Shown here piece after piece: positions 15,982 to 24,609 of a stretch of 64,000 bases of DNA. Within the stretch, counting starts at the first letter, position 1. The number at the start of each line of letters is the position of its first letter. The notes beneath the pieces were generated by a model that had not been told where the DNA came from, searched no databases, and saw only the letters and a list, made by a program, of their open reading frames with translations. Both the position numbers and the translations under genes were made by a program. Source of the stretch: Pseudomonas asplenii (GTDB lineage: Bacteria; Pseudomonadota; Gammaproteobacteria; Pseudomonadales; Pseudomonadaceae); NCBI RefSeq assembly GCF_001293465.1, contig NZ_JSYZ01000030.1:1-64000 (forward strand), read 5' to 3'.

Positions 15982-18900
15982 ATGACCCGGATTTCCACAC
16001 CCATCAGTGCCATCAAGGAGCGTTACGACGTCATTGTGATCGGCTCCGGCTACGGCGGCGGCATCGCCGCGTCGCGCCTGTCCCGCGCCGGCCAGCGCGT
16101 GTGCCTGCTTGAGCGGGGGCGGGAAATCCGCCCGGGCGAGTACCCCAACACCATGATCGCGGCGACCGAGGAATTGCAGGTACATGACCCGGACGGGCAT
16201 ATCGGTTCGCGCACCGGGCTGTACGACCTGCATGTCAACGCCCAGCAGAACGTGGTGGTCGGCTGTGGCCTGGGCGGCACGTCGCTGATCAACGCCAACG
16301 TGTCCCTGGAACCGGAGCCGGGGGTCTTCGAGGATCCGCGCTGGCCCCAGGCGGTGCGCGAGCACCGCGACACGCTGCTCGCCAAAGGCTATGAGCTGGC
16401 GCGCGAGATGCTCAAGCCCAACCCCTATCCGGCCTCCGCCCCGTCCCTGGACAAGCTGGAAGCCAATCGCAAGTCGGCGGACTATCTGCAGGAGAAAACG
16501 CATTTCTATACGCCGCCGATCAACGTGACCTTCGACCCGTTGCCCGGCAACCTCAACCACGTCGGTGTCGAGCAACTGCCGTGCAACCACTGTGGCGACT
16601 GCGTCTCGGGCTGTAACAACAAGGCCAAGAACACCACCCTGATGAATTACCTGCCGGACGCCTGGAACCATGGCGCGGAGATTTTCTGCCAGGCCGAGGT
16701 ACGTCACCTGGAGCGCGACGGCGATGGCTGGATCGTGCACTTCCAGTACCTGGACAGCGGTCGCGAGAAATTCTCTGCACCGACCCTGTTCGTCAAGGCC
16801 GATATCGTCGTGCTGTCCGCCGGCACCCTGGGCTCCACGGAGATCCTGCTGCGTTCGCGCAACAAGGGCCTGTCGTTGTCCAACCAGCTCGGCGAGAACA
16901 TGAGCGGCAACGGCGACATCCTCGGGTTCGGCCACAACTGCGGGCAGACCATCAACGGCATCGGCTTCGGCAGCCATTCGGCCAAGGACCTGCAGCCGGT
17001 CGGCCCCTGCATCACCTCGATCATCGACATGCGCAACGAGGGCGACTGGCGCAGCCACATGGTGATCGAGGAAGGCTCGATCCCGGGGGCGCTGGGGCGG
17101 CCGATGGTGCCGGCGATGGCCGGTTTCGCCGAGCTGATCGGCGAGGCGACCGAGAAGGGTGTCAGCGCCGAACTGCACTACAAGGCCCGCGAGGCCGAGA
17201 GTTTCCTGCGTGGCCCGTACCATGGCGCGCTGCACAACATGCAGACCTACCTGATCATGAGCCATGACGACGGCAAGGGGCGCATGGTGCTCGATGACAA
17301 GGACCAACTGCGCATCGACTGGCCGGGTGTCGGCGAGCAGGAGAACTTCAAGCTGGGCAACGAACGCCTGCACCAGTCGACCAAGGCCCTGGGCGGGGTC
17401 TGGGTGCCGAACCCGATCTGGACCAAGCTGCTGCGGCACAGCATCGTCTCGGTGCACCCCCTGGGCGGTTGCGTGATGGGCGAGGATGCCGGGCAGGGGG
17501 TGGTCAACCACAAGGGCCAGGTGTTCAGCGGCGTCAGTGGCAGCGAGGTGTACCCGGGGTTGTACGTGGCCGACGGCGCGGTGATCCCGACCTCCCTGGC
17601 GGTCAATCCGCTGTTGACCATTTCCGCGGTCAGCGAACGCAACATGAGCCTGCTGGCGGCCGACCGCGGCTGGGTCATCGACTACAGCCTGCCCTCGGCC
17701 CCGCGCAAGCCGGTGGCGCCGCCGACCCTCGGCGTGCAGTTCACCGAGACCATGAAGGGCTACTTCTCCAGGGATTTCACCCAGCCCCAGGGCACCGACC
17801 TGAAGGTCTACGAGGCGGCGGCGAAACGCGGCGAGGCGCAGAACTCGCCCATCGAGTTCACCCTGACCATCACCGCGAACGACCTCGACCGGATGATCAG
17901 GGAGCCCCAGCACGCCGCCACCCTGGTCGGTACCCTCGATGCCCCGGCGCTGTCACCGTACCCGCTGACCGCCAGCAACGGTGTATTCAACCTGTTCGAG
18001 CAATATGAGCAGCAGGTCGGCGTACGGCACATGAACTACGACATGAAGCTGACCGCCGAGGACGGCCGCGACTACTACTTCAGTGCCTTCAAGACCGTCC
18101 CCGAGGACCATGGCCTGCTCAATATCTGGCCGGACACCAGCACCCTCTACGTCACCCTCTACCAGGGCCCGGACAAGACCGGCGCGGTGATCGGCTCCGG
18201 GGTCATGCACATCAAGCCGGCTGACTTCGCCAAGCAGATGACCACCATGAAGGTGCTCAACGCGCGCAACGAGCGCGAGCGCATCGAGGCCCTGGCGCGC
18301 TTCGGCAAGTTCTTCGCCGGGATTCTCTGGGAAAGCTACGGCGGGGTCTTCGCCGGCGATATCTACTTCAACCCGGATGCGCCACCGCGGCACAAGCGGC
18401 CGCTGGATGCGCCGGTGCCCACGGTGCATTTCTTCGAGACCGAGGATCGCGTGCAACTGCGCCTGACCCGCTACCAGGCCGGCAGCAAGGGCCCGGTGAT
18501 GCTGGTGCACGGCCTCGGCGTGGGTTCGAACATCTTCTCCACCGACACCATCCAGACCAACCTGCTGGAGTACCTGTGCAAGCACGACTATGACGTCTGG
18601 CTGCTGGACTTTCGCGTCAGCATCCTGCTGCCGGCGAGCAAGCAGGAATGCAACGGCGACCAGATCGCCCAGTACGACTTCAAGGCCGCCATCGCGCAGA
18701 TCCGCCAGGCCACCGGCGCGGCGGACGTGCAGTGCGTGGTGCACTGCTACGGCGCCACGACGTTCTTCATGGCGCTGCTGGCGGGGCTGGAACATGTACG
18801 TTCGGTGGTCTGCTCGCAGATCGCCGCCGACACGGTGGTGGCCACGGCCACCGGGATCAAGGCCGGCCTGCACCTGCCGGGGGTACTGGATACGGTGGGC

Positions 18901-19434
18901 ATCAAGTCGCTGACCGCCTATGCCGACAGCAAGGAAAGCTGGTTCAACAAGCTCTACGACAAGGCCCTCAACGTCTATGCGCGGATCGAGGCCCAGGGCT
19001 ACTGCACCAACCCGGTCTGTCACCGGATCACCTTCATGTATGCCTCGCTGTACCGGCACGACACCCTCAACGAGACCCTGCACGACAACCTGCATGAGCT
19101 GTTCGGCGAGTCGAACATCGAGACCTTCGAGCACCTGGCGCTGATCTGTCGCAAGGGCCACCTGGTGGACTTCAAGGGCCACGACGTCTACATGCCGCAT
19201 TTCGACCGCCTGGATCTGCCGATCTGCTTCATCAGCGGTGCGGACAACCAGTGCTACCTGCCGCAAAGCACCGAGAAGACCTACGAGCGGCTGGTGCAGA
19301 TGCATGGTCCGGAGCTGTACAGCCGGCATGTGGTGCCCGGTTACGGCCATATCGACTGCATCTTCGGCAAGAACGCGGTGGTCGATGTGTATCCGCTGAT
19401 CCTGGCGCACCTGGAGAAGACCGCGCTGGGCTGA
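15982..19434 (+). CDS. GMC (cholesterol-oxidase-like) oxidoreductase fused to alpha/beta hydrolase
   Basis: Two-enzyme fusion of 1150 residues. Residues 1 to about 570 form a GMC-type FAD flavoenzyme: the FAD motif G21-x-G23-x-x-G26 in DVIVIGSGYGGG, a cysteine-rich segment CNHCGDCVSGCNNKAKNT, and VHPLGGCVMG and SLAVNPLLTISAVSER near the C-terminal flavin site, as in cholesterol oxidases. A linker domain (about 590-820) follows. The C-terminal alpha/beta hydrolase (about 835-1150) has VMLVHGLGVGSN (oxyanion region), VHCYGATT with C922 at the nucleophile position, ISGADN (D1088) and GYGHIDC (H1123). It has no signal peptide. First gene of a three-gene operon. Substrate unknown; an alcohol or sterol-like lipid is inference. 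Confidence 0.85.
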   Translation: MTRISTPISAIKERYDVIVIGSGYGGGIAASRLSRAGQRVCLLERGREIRPGEYPNTMIAATEELQVHDPDGHIGSRTGLYDLHVNAQQNVVVGCGLGGTSLINANVSLEPEPGVFEDPRWPQAVREHRDTLLAKGYELAREMLKPNPYPASAPSLDKLEANRKSADYLQEKTHFYTPPINVTFDPLPGNLNHVGVEQLPCNHCGDCVSGCNNKAKNTTLMNYLPDAWNHGAEIFCQAEVRHLERDGDGWIVHFQYLDSGREKFSAPTLFVKADIVVLSAGTLGSTEILLRSRNKGLSLSNQLGENMSGNGDILGFGHNCGQTINGIGFGSHSAKDLQPVGPCITSIIDMRNEGDWRSHMVIEEGSIPGALGRPMVPAMAGFAELIGEATEKGVSAELHYKAREAESFLRGPYHGALHNMQTYLIMSHDDGKGRMVLDDKDQLRIDWPGVGEQENFKLGNERLHQSTKALGGVWVPNPIWTKLLRHSIVSVHPLGGCVMGEDAGQGVVNHKGQVFSGVSGSEVYPGLYVADGAVIPTSLAVNPLLTISAVSERNMSLLAADRGWVIDYSLPSAPRKPVAPPTLGVQFTETMKGYFSRDFTQPQGTDLKVYEAAAKRGEAQNSPIEFTLTITANDLDRMIREPQHAATLVGTLDAPALSPYPLTASNGVFNLFEQYEQQVGVRHMNYDMKLTAEDGRDYYFSAFKTVPEDHGLLNIWPDTSTLYVTLYQGPDKTGAVIGSGVMHIKPADFAKQMTTMKVLNARNERERIEALARFGKFFAGILWESYGGVFAGDIYFNPDAPPRHKRPLDAPVPTVHFFETEDRVQLRLTRYQAGSKGPVMLVHGLGVGSNIFSTDTIQTNLLEYLCKHDYDVWLLDFRVSILLPASKQECNGDQIAQYDFKAAIAQIRQATGAADVQCVVHCYGATTFFMALLAGLEHVRSVVCSQIAADTVVATATGIKAGLHLPGVLDTVGIKSLTAYADSKESWFNKLYDKALNVYARIEAQGYCTNPVCHRITFMYASLYRHDTLNETLHDNLHELFGESNIETFEHLALICRKGHLVDFKGHDVYMPHFDRLDLPICFISGADNQCYLPQSTEKTYERLVQMHGPELYSRHVVPGYGHIDCIFGKNAVVDVYPLILAHLEKTALG

Positions 19435-19462
19435 TCTGCCCGTTCTGAATATGCCATCGAAC

Positions 19463-19538
19463 CTGTAGGAGCAGGGCTTGCCCGCGAAATGGCCCTTGAG
19501 ATCGTTAAAAGCTTCGCGGGCAAGCCCGGCTCCTACAG
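19463..19538. repeat. REP pair inside the GMC-hydrolase operon
   Basis: Inverted copies of CTGTAGGAGC(A/C)GGGCTTGCC lie between the fusion gene and the cytochrome gene. As in the dgcA-dgcB gap, the hairpin could set the ratio of upstream to downstream products. Confidence 0.8.
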
Positions 19539-19586
19539 GGGGGCAGCGGTGGCCCGATAGGCATGGATTTGCAGATAGAGGGTGAC

Positions 19587-21458
19587 ATGGATAACTACAT
19601 CCGCTGGTATCAACGCTTCATCTGGCTCGGCATCGTGATGAACATGGTGTTCGCACTGCCGGCCCTTTTCGCTCCGGCGCTGCTGACCTCGGTGGTCGGC
19701 CTGCCACCGGTGCTGTCGGACCCCTGGCTGGAAAACGCCGGCATGCTGCTGGTGGGCATCAGCCTGTTCTACATGCCTTCGGGTTTCAACGCCCGGCGCT
19801 TTCCGATCAACTCCTGGCTCTGCGTACTGAGCCGGCTGATCGCCGTGGCGTTCTGGATCTACCTGATCCAGACCAGCACCACGCCGTCGGTGTTCGTGCC
19901 GATGCTCTATGGCGACCTGAGCATGTTCCTGCTGCTGGGCATCACCCTTTACCTGGGCAGCCCGCCGGCCACCCGGCCCTGGGCCCTGCTGGTCGATGGC
20001 TGGCATGCCTGGTGCCACGGCTGGGCGGTGCGCTGGCAACGCCACAGCTTCCGGGTCGGCCTGCTGGTCACCCTGCTGGTGCTGGGCTTCATTGGCTACC
20101 AGACCTGGTACAACATGCTGCGGGTGGTGCCCGAGGAGAAGTTCGCCGCCGACGAGGACCATTTCAAGTACGCCGCTATTGGCCTGGGGATCGAGGCACG
20201 GATTCCCTACTACCTGTTCTCCGTGCTGCCACAGATGTGCCCGGAGAAAATGCCCAGGCCGGGTGGGGGTTGGGAGTCGTTCGGCTTTCTCTACGAGAAC
20301 GGCCGCGACCTGCCGATCGGCATGGCCAAGCGGCAGATCGGCTACCCGACCGTGGAGCCCAACTGCGCCCTGTGCCACACCGGTTCCTATCGCGCCGCGG
20401 CCGACGACGTCGCCCGGCCACTGGCCACGGCACCGGCCAATACCCTGCAACTGCAGGCCTTCCAGTGGTTCGCCTACGACTGCGCCAGCGATCCGAAATT
20501 CACCGCCGACGCGGTGATGGCGGCGATCAACGCCAAGTTCCAGTTGGGCTTCTTCGAGAAGCTGTACAACCGCTATCTGATCATCCCGATGGCCAAGAGC
20601 GCGCTGCTCAAGCAGAAGCAGGGCTATGCCTGGCAGAAACTGCGGCCGGCCCAGGGGCCTGGGCGTACCGACACGTTCAACCCGACCAAGATGGTGGTGT
20701 TCGGCTTCCCGGACGACTCGACCATCGGCACCGTCGACCTGCCGCAGATCTGGAACCAGAAACCGCGCGAGTCGCTGTACCTGCATTGGGACGGCAATAA
20801 CAACAATATCCACGAGCGCAACTACGCGGCGGCCATGGCCGTGGGCGCGACGCCGCAGTCGGTGCTGCCGGAGAGTTTCAACCGGGTCACCAACTGGCTG
20901 CTCGGCACCCGGCCGCCGGCCTGGCCGTTCGCCCTGGATCAGGCGCGGGTCGCCCAGGGCAAGCCGCTGTGGGCCAGCAACTGTGCCGGTTGCCATGAGT
21001 TCGGCAAGGCCGACACCGGCCAGGTCACCGTTCCCATCGACACCCTGGGCACCGACCCGCATCGCCTGAACTCCTTCACTACCGGCCTGGTGCAGGCGTT
21101 CCACGGCTTCAAGAAGCCGCCGTTCGACTTCGGCGCCTACCGCAAGACCCAGAGCTACAGCAACACCCCCACCGATGGCATCTGGATGCGTGCGCCGTAT
21201 CTGCACAACGGCTCGGTACCGAGCCTGTGGGACCTGCTGCAGACCCCGGACAAGCGTCCGGTGACCTTCAGCACCGGCTCGGATGTGTACGACCCGGTCA
21301 AGGTCGGCTTCGTCACCAGCGGGCCGCAGGTACAGGCACCGACCTACTTCAAGTACGACACCCGCCTGGAAGGCAACCACAACGGTGGTCACCTGTATGG
21401 CACCCAACTGACCGACGCCGAGAAATGGGCGCTGATCGAGTTCATGAAAACCTTGTAG
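19587..21458 (+). CDS. Membrane-anchored di-heme cytochrome, RoxA / cytochrome c peroxidase-like
   Basis: 623 residues. The N-terminus (1 to about 140) has four membrane helices (including LGIVMNMVFALPALFAPALL and LYGDLSMFLLLGITLYLG), resembling DoxX/DUF4345-type small membrane domains. A fifth helix (VGLLVTLLVLGFIGYQ) anchors a periplasmic di-heme part. Heme motifs are C260-A-L-C263-H264 and C466-A-G-C469-H470, with the conserved WMRAPYLHNGSVPSLWDLL between the second heme and the C-terminus as in RoxA-like oxygenases. The start MDNYIRW is chosen for its GAGGG site. It probably accepts electrons from, or acts with, the upstream flavoenzyme; it may also oxygenate a hydrophobic substrate. Confidence 0.85.
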   Translation: MDNYIRWYQRFIWLGIVMNMVFALPALFAPALLTSVVGLPPVLSDPWLENAGMLLVGISLFYMPSGFNARRFPINSWLCVLSRLIAVAFWIYLIQTSTTPSVFVPMLYGDLSMFLLLGITLYLGSPPATRPWALLVDGWHAWCHGWAVRWQRHSFRVGLLVTLLVLGFIGYQTWYNMLRVVPEEKFAADEDHFKYAAIGLGIEARIPYYLFSVLPQMCPEKMPRPGGGWESFGFLYENGRDLPIGMAKRQIGYPTVEPNCALCHTGSYRAAADDVARPLATAPANTLQLQAFQWFAYDCASDPKFTADAVMAAINAKFQLGFFEKLYNRYLIIPMAKSALLKQKQGYAWQKLRPAQGPGRTDTFNPTKMVVFGFPDDSTIGTVDLPQIWNQKPRESLYLHWDGNNNNIHERNYAAAMAVGATPQSVLPESFNRVTNWLLGTRPPAWPFALDQARVAQGKPLWASNCAGCHEFGKADTGQVTVPIDTLGTDPHRLNSFTTGLVQAFHGFKKPPFDFGAYRKTQSYSNTPTDGIWMRAPYLHNGSVPSLWDLLQTPDKRPVTFSTGSDVYDPVKVGFVTSGPQVQAPTYFKYDTRLEGNHNGGHLYGTQLTDAEKWALIEFMKTL

Positions 21459-21468
21459 GGAGAGCGCC

Positions 21469-22713
21469 ATGAACCTGCACCATCTGGAACATGAGCTGGC
21501 GAAGATCCAGATCCGGCTCAGCGGTTTGAAGGCCCGGCTGGAGTTGTCGTGGAAGAAACTGATCAGCGATATCGAGCCGGAGGAATTCCAGGCGATCCAG
21601 CAACTGCTGCAACGCGGGCATGACCAGGCCCATTACGTGCTGGCGCACGGCGACCTGCCGAGCGACGAGCCGGCGGTACCCTGGGAACTGGCCCATGGCC
21701 TGTCGATCCTGCACCTGGGCCATGCCCAGGCGCTGCCGACCTCGGAGGCGGAGTTGCCGACCCGGGTGCTCAAGGACGGCACGCTGCTCGGTTGTCGCAA
21801 GTGGGAACTGCTGGACCTGCTGTGGAGCGAGGCGCTGATCAAGTGGATCGAGAACCTGCGCCATCACGCCACGTTCGCCACCACGCCGATGGTGATGATG
21901 ATCGACAACGAGGTCAGCCTGGCGATTGCCGGCGACTGGGGCACGGGGCCGTTCGACAGCCATGCGCCGGCGGTCAGCGTGGCCAACCAGATGAGTCGGG
22001 TCCAGGCCGATTTCACCATTCACCTGGGCGACGTCTACTACGCCGGTACCGGCTCCGAGGAGGATGTCGACATGGCCGGCTGGCCGATGGGCAAGCACGG
22101 CGCCTTCACGCTCAACTCCAACCACGAAATGTACAGCGGTGCCCACGGCTATTTCGCCGAGCTCAATGCGCGCTTCCCGGTGCAGCAGGGCACCAGCTAT
22201 TTCGCCCTGTACAACGATGACTGGCTGATCGTCGGGCTGGATTCGGCCTATGCCTCCAAGCCGCTGAACCTGTACATGGACGGCACCCTGAACCCGCAGC
22301 AGATCGACTGGATGAAGACCTTGCCCAAGCGCGACCGGTTGCTGGTGCTCAGTCACCACCAGGGCTTCGATATCACCGGGCACAACCCGAACGGCCTGTA
22401 CAAACAGGTTTGCGATGCCCTGGGGCGGGTGCCGGACTACTGGTATTGGGGCCACCTGCACAACGGCATCGTCTATGCCGAATTGAACGGGTTGAAGGCG
22501 CGTTGCGCCGGGCACGGGGCCATCCCCTATGGCGTGACCAGCGAGCTGGATGGCAACAAGCGGGTGTTGTTCTCCGAGACGCGCAATGCCGGTGACCCGG
22601 ATTATCCGGAGCGGGTGCTCAATGGGTTTGCGCGGGTGCGGCTGAGTGGCGCGAACATCATCGAGGAGTTCATCGGCGAGGATGGTTCGGTGCGCTGGAC
22701 GTCGAACGGGTAG
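21469..22713 (+). CDS. Calcineurin-like metallophosphoesterase
   Basis: 414-residue cytoplasmic protein, third gene of the operon, starting 10 bp after the cytochrome gene. The N-terminal ~140 residues are helical and unassigned. The phosphoesterase domain has the canonical metal ligands: GDWG (D156), HLGDVYYAG (D188), NSNHEMYSG (N218-H219), LSHHQGFD and WGHLHN. It lacks a signal peptide. Substrate unknown; association with a GMC-hydrolase fusion and a di-heme cytochrome suggests a lipid or phosphoester intermediate, which is inference. Confidence 0.85.
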   Translation: MNLHHLEHELAKIQIRLSGLKARLELSWKKLISDIEPEEFQAIQQLLQRGHDQAHYVLAHGDLPSDEPAVPWELAHGLSILHLGHAQALPTSEAELPTRVLKDGTLLGCRKWELLDLLWSEALIKWIENLRHHATFATTPMVMMIDNEVSLAIAGDWGTGPFDSHAPAVSVANQMSRVQADFTIHLGDVYYAGTGSEEDVDMAGWPMGKHGAFTLNSNHEMYSGAHGYFAELNARFPVQQGTSYFALYNDDWLIVGLDSAYASKPLNLYMDGTLNPQQIDWMKTLPKRDRLLVLSHHQGFDITGHNPNGLYKQVCDALGRVPDYWYWGHLHNGIVYAELNGLKARCAGHGAIPYGVTSELDGNKRVLFSETRNAGDPDYPERVLNGFARVRLSGANIIEEFIGEDGSVRWTSNG

Positions 22714-22737
22714 GGTTTGGCAGGAGCGGGGGTTATT

Positions 22738-22844
22738 GATCGTTCCCACGCTCTGCGTGGGAGCGCCGCCCGTGACGCTCTGCGTCACAAGAGCGGACGC
22801 CGAGCGTCCAGAGAGGCATTCCCACGCAGAGCGTGGGAACGATC
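22738..22844. repeat. Multi-hairpin GATCGTTCCCACGC repeat element
   Basis: GATCGTTCCCACGC at the left and GCGTGGGAACGATC at the right are perfect outer arms about 107 bp apart. Inside are separate hairpins: CCCACGCTCTGCGTGGG, GTGACGCTCTGCGTCAC, GGACGCCGAGCGTCC and CCCACGCAGAGCGTGGG. It follows the phosphoesterase gene and may act as a terminator or RNA stability element. Shorter relatives occur at 35757 and 58504. Confidence 0.75.
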
Positions 22845-22904
22845 ATCACTAGGGCCAGCAAGTCCTGTGGTGTTGTCGTGGGCGGGGTAGGCCGGTCTGG
22901 CGCT

Positions 22905-22993
22905 TTCGCGGGCAAGCCCGGCTCCTACAGTCTGGTGTCGTACACCAATGAGGTGAACGATGGAGTACTGTAGGAGCCGGGCTTGCCCGCGAA
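22905..22993. repeat. REP pair downstream of gbcA
   Basis: TTCGCGGGCAAGCCCGGCTC on the left and GAGCCGGGCTTGCCCGCGAA on the right are perfect inverted arms separated by about 50 bp. It lies between convergent transcription units. Confidence 0.85.
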
Positions 22994-23003
22994 GCTTTTG
23001 CCC

Positions 23004-24299
23004 TTAGCCGTTAACCGGCACGCCCTTGAGGTATGGTGCAGGCTCTGCCCCCAGGTTGCTCAGCATGCGCTCGCTGTACCAGTCGATGAAGTTGACCACG
23101 CCGAACTCGTAGGTCTTCGAGTACGGGCCGGGCTGGTAGGCCACGGAGTTGATGCCGCGCTGGTTTTCCTCGGCCAGGCGACGGTCCTGGTCGTTGGTGG
23201 CATCCCAGACCTGACGCATGCGCGCCACGTCATAGTCGACACCCTCGACCGCGTCCTTGTGCACCAGCCACTTGGTGGTGACCATGGTTTCCTGGGCGCT
23301 GATCGGCCATACGGTGAACACGATGATGTGGTCGCCCATGCAGTGGTTCCACGAGTGCGGCAGGTGCAGGATGCGCATCGAGCCCAGGTCCGGGTTCTTG
23401 ATCCGGCCCATCAGTTTCTTGCAGCCCTGCTGGCCGTCCATGGTCATCGATACAGTGCCCTTGAGCAGCGGCATGCGCACGATACGGTTGCGCAGGCCGA
23501 AGCTGGCGTGGGCATAGGGGATCTTCTCGGCTTCCCAGGCGGCGGCGGAGGCGGCCACGTGGTCCTTGAACGCCTGGTCGGCACGCGGGTCGGTGACGTC
23601 GTCCCATTCCAGCAGGGTTTTCAGCAGTTCCGGGTGGGAGCCGTTGCAGTGGTAGCACTCACGGTTGTTTTCGATCACCAGCTTCCAGTTGGCCTTTTCC
23701 ATCAAGGTGGTCTGCACCGCCACCTTGGTGTTCTCCATGTCGTAGGGTTCCATGTAGTGGCTCAGGGTGCTGAGGAACTCGTCGATCGGTGGCGGGTTCT
23801 CGGCCAGGCTGATGAAGATGTAGCCGCCGGCGGTCTTCACGTTGACCGGCTTGAGGCCGTACTGCTTCATGTCGAAGTCGGCACCCATCTCGGTGCCGGC
23901 GAACAGCAGGCGGCCATCGAGTTCGTAGGTCCACTGGTGGTAGGGGCAGACCAGCTTGGCGACCTTGCCCTTTTCGCCGGTGCACAGGCGCGAGCCGCGG
24001 TGCCGGCAGACGTTGTGGAAGGCGTGGACCACGCCGTCGGCGCCGCGGATGACGATGATCGGGTTCTTGCCGATCTGCAGCGTCAGGTAGTTGCCCTTGG
24101 TCGGGATCTCGCTGGTCATGCCGGCGATCAGCCATTCCTTGTGGAAGATCTCCTGCATGTCGATTTCGAACAGGCGGTCATCCGAATAGAACGGTTGTGG
24201 CAGGGAGAAGGTCCGCTCACGTTCCTGCAGCATCTGTGCGGTGGCCTTGCGTGCGGGCTCCAGTGGGTCGCCCAGGCTCAGGGTGGTGGTGTTGTCCAT
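23004..24299 (-). CDS. gbcA: Glycine betaine monooxygenase, Rieske oxygenase subunit
   Basis: Terminal oxygenase that demethylates glycine betaine to dimethylglycine and formaldehyde with electrons from GbcB. 431 residues. The Rieske 2Fe-2S ligands are C98, H100, C118 and H121 (NVCRHRGSRLC and VCPYHQW). The mononuclear iron site is in NRECYHCNGSHPEL. Transcribed divergently from gbcB across a 310-bp regulatory region, the arrangement known in P. aeruginosa. Expression should need GbdR. Confidence 0.95.
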   Translation of the reverse strand: MDNTTTLSLGDPLEPARKATAQMLQERERTFSLPQPFYSDDRLFEIDMQEIFHKEWLIAGMTSEIPTKGNYLTLQIGKNPIIVIRGADGVVHAFHNVCRHRGSRLCTGEKGKVAKLVCPYHQWTYELDGRLLFAGTEMGADFDMKQYGLKPVNVKTAGGYIFISLAENPPPIDEFLSTLSHYMEPYDMENTKVAVQTTLMEKANWKLVIENNRECYHCNGSHPELLKTLLEWDDVTDPRADQAFKDHVAASAAAWEAEKIPYAHASFGLRNRIVRMPLLKGTVSMTMDGQQGCKKLMGRIKNPDLGSMRILHLPHSWNHCMGDHIIVFTVWPISAQETMVTTKWLVHKDAVEGVDYDVARMRQVWDATNDQDRRLAEENQRGINSVAYQPGPYSKTYEFGVVNFIDWYSERMLSNLGAEPAPYLKGVPVNG

Positions 24300-24380
24300 C
24301 GTTCAGGTCCTCATGGCCATGCGGTGTGGCCGACGAATATTGGCTAAGTGGTCGATGCAGCAGGTTCGGACCACACGGTT

Positions 24381-24538
24381 GCGACGCAAGACAGAAATAC
24401 AGCGGATCATTTGCGACGGAGTGTGGGGCTGGCAGCGACCAGGACCTTATCCATGGGCGACACGGCCGAATCCGTTCCCGACGCGCAAGCACCCGTCGTT
24501 AGGGGCTGGTCGCGATAAGCATGCCAATGTCGCGAATA
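24381..24538. promoter_or_regulatory. gbcA-gbcB divergent control region with repeated GTCGC half-sites
   Basis: On the plus strand, towards gbcB, GTCGCGATAA (24509) and GTCGCGAATA (24529) repeat with a 20-bp period, 71 bp before the gbcB ATG. On the minus strand, towards gbcA, GTCGC half-sites occur at 24381-24385, 24413-24417 and 24435-24439, 32 and 22 bp apart. GGGGCTGG also occurs twice (24425 and 24502). This looks like tandem AraC-family sites for GbdR, one set per gene; it is a prediction. Confidence 0.5.
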
Positions 24539-24609
24539 GGTAAACGGGGCGCTTGGGCCTTGCGCAGAATCGCCACCATAAGAGCTGACAGTCAGCGGTG
24601 GAGAACAAC

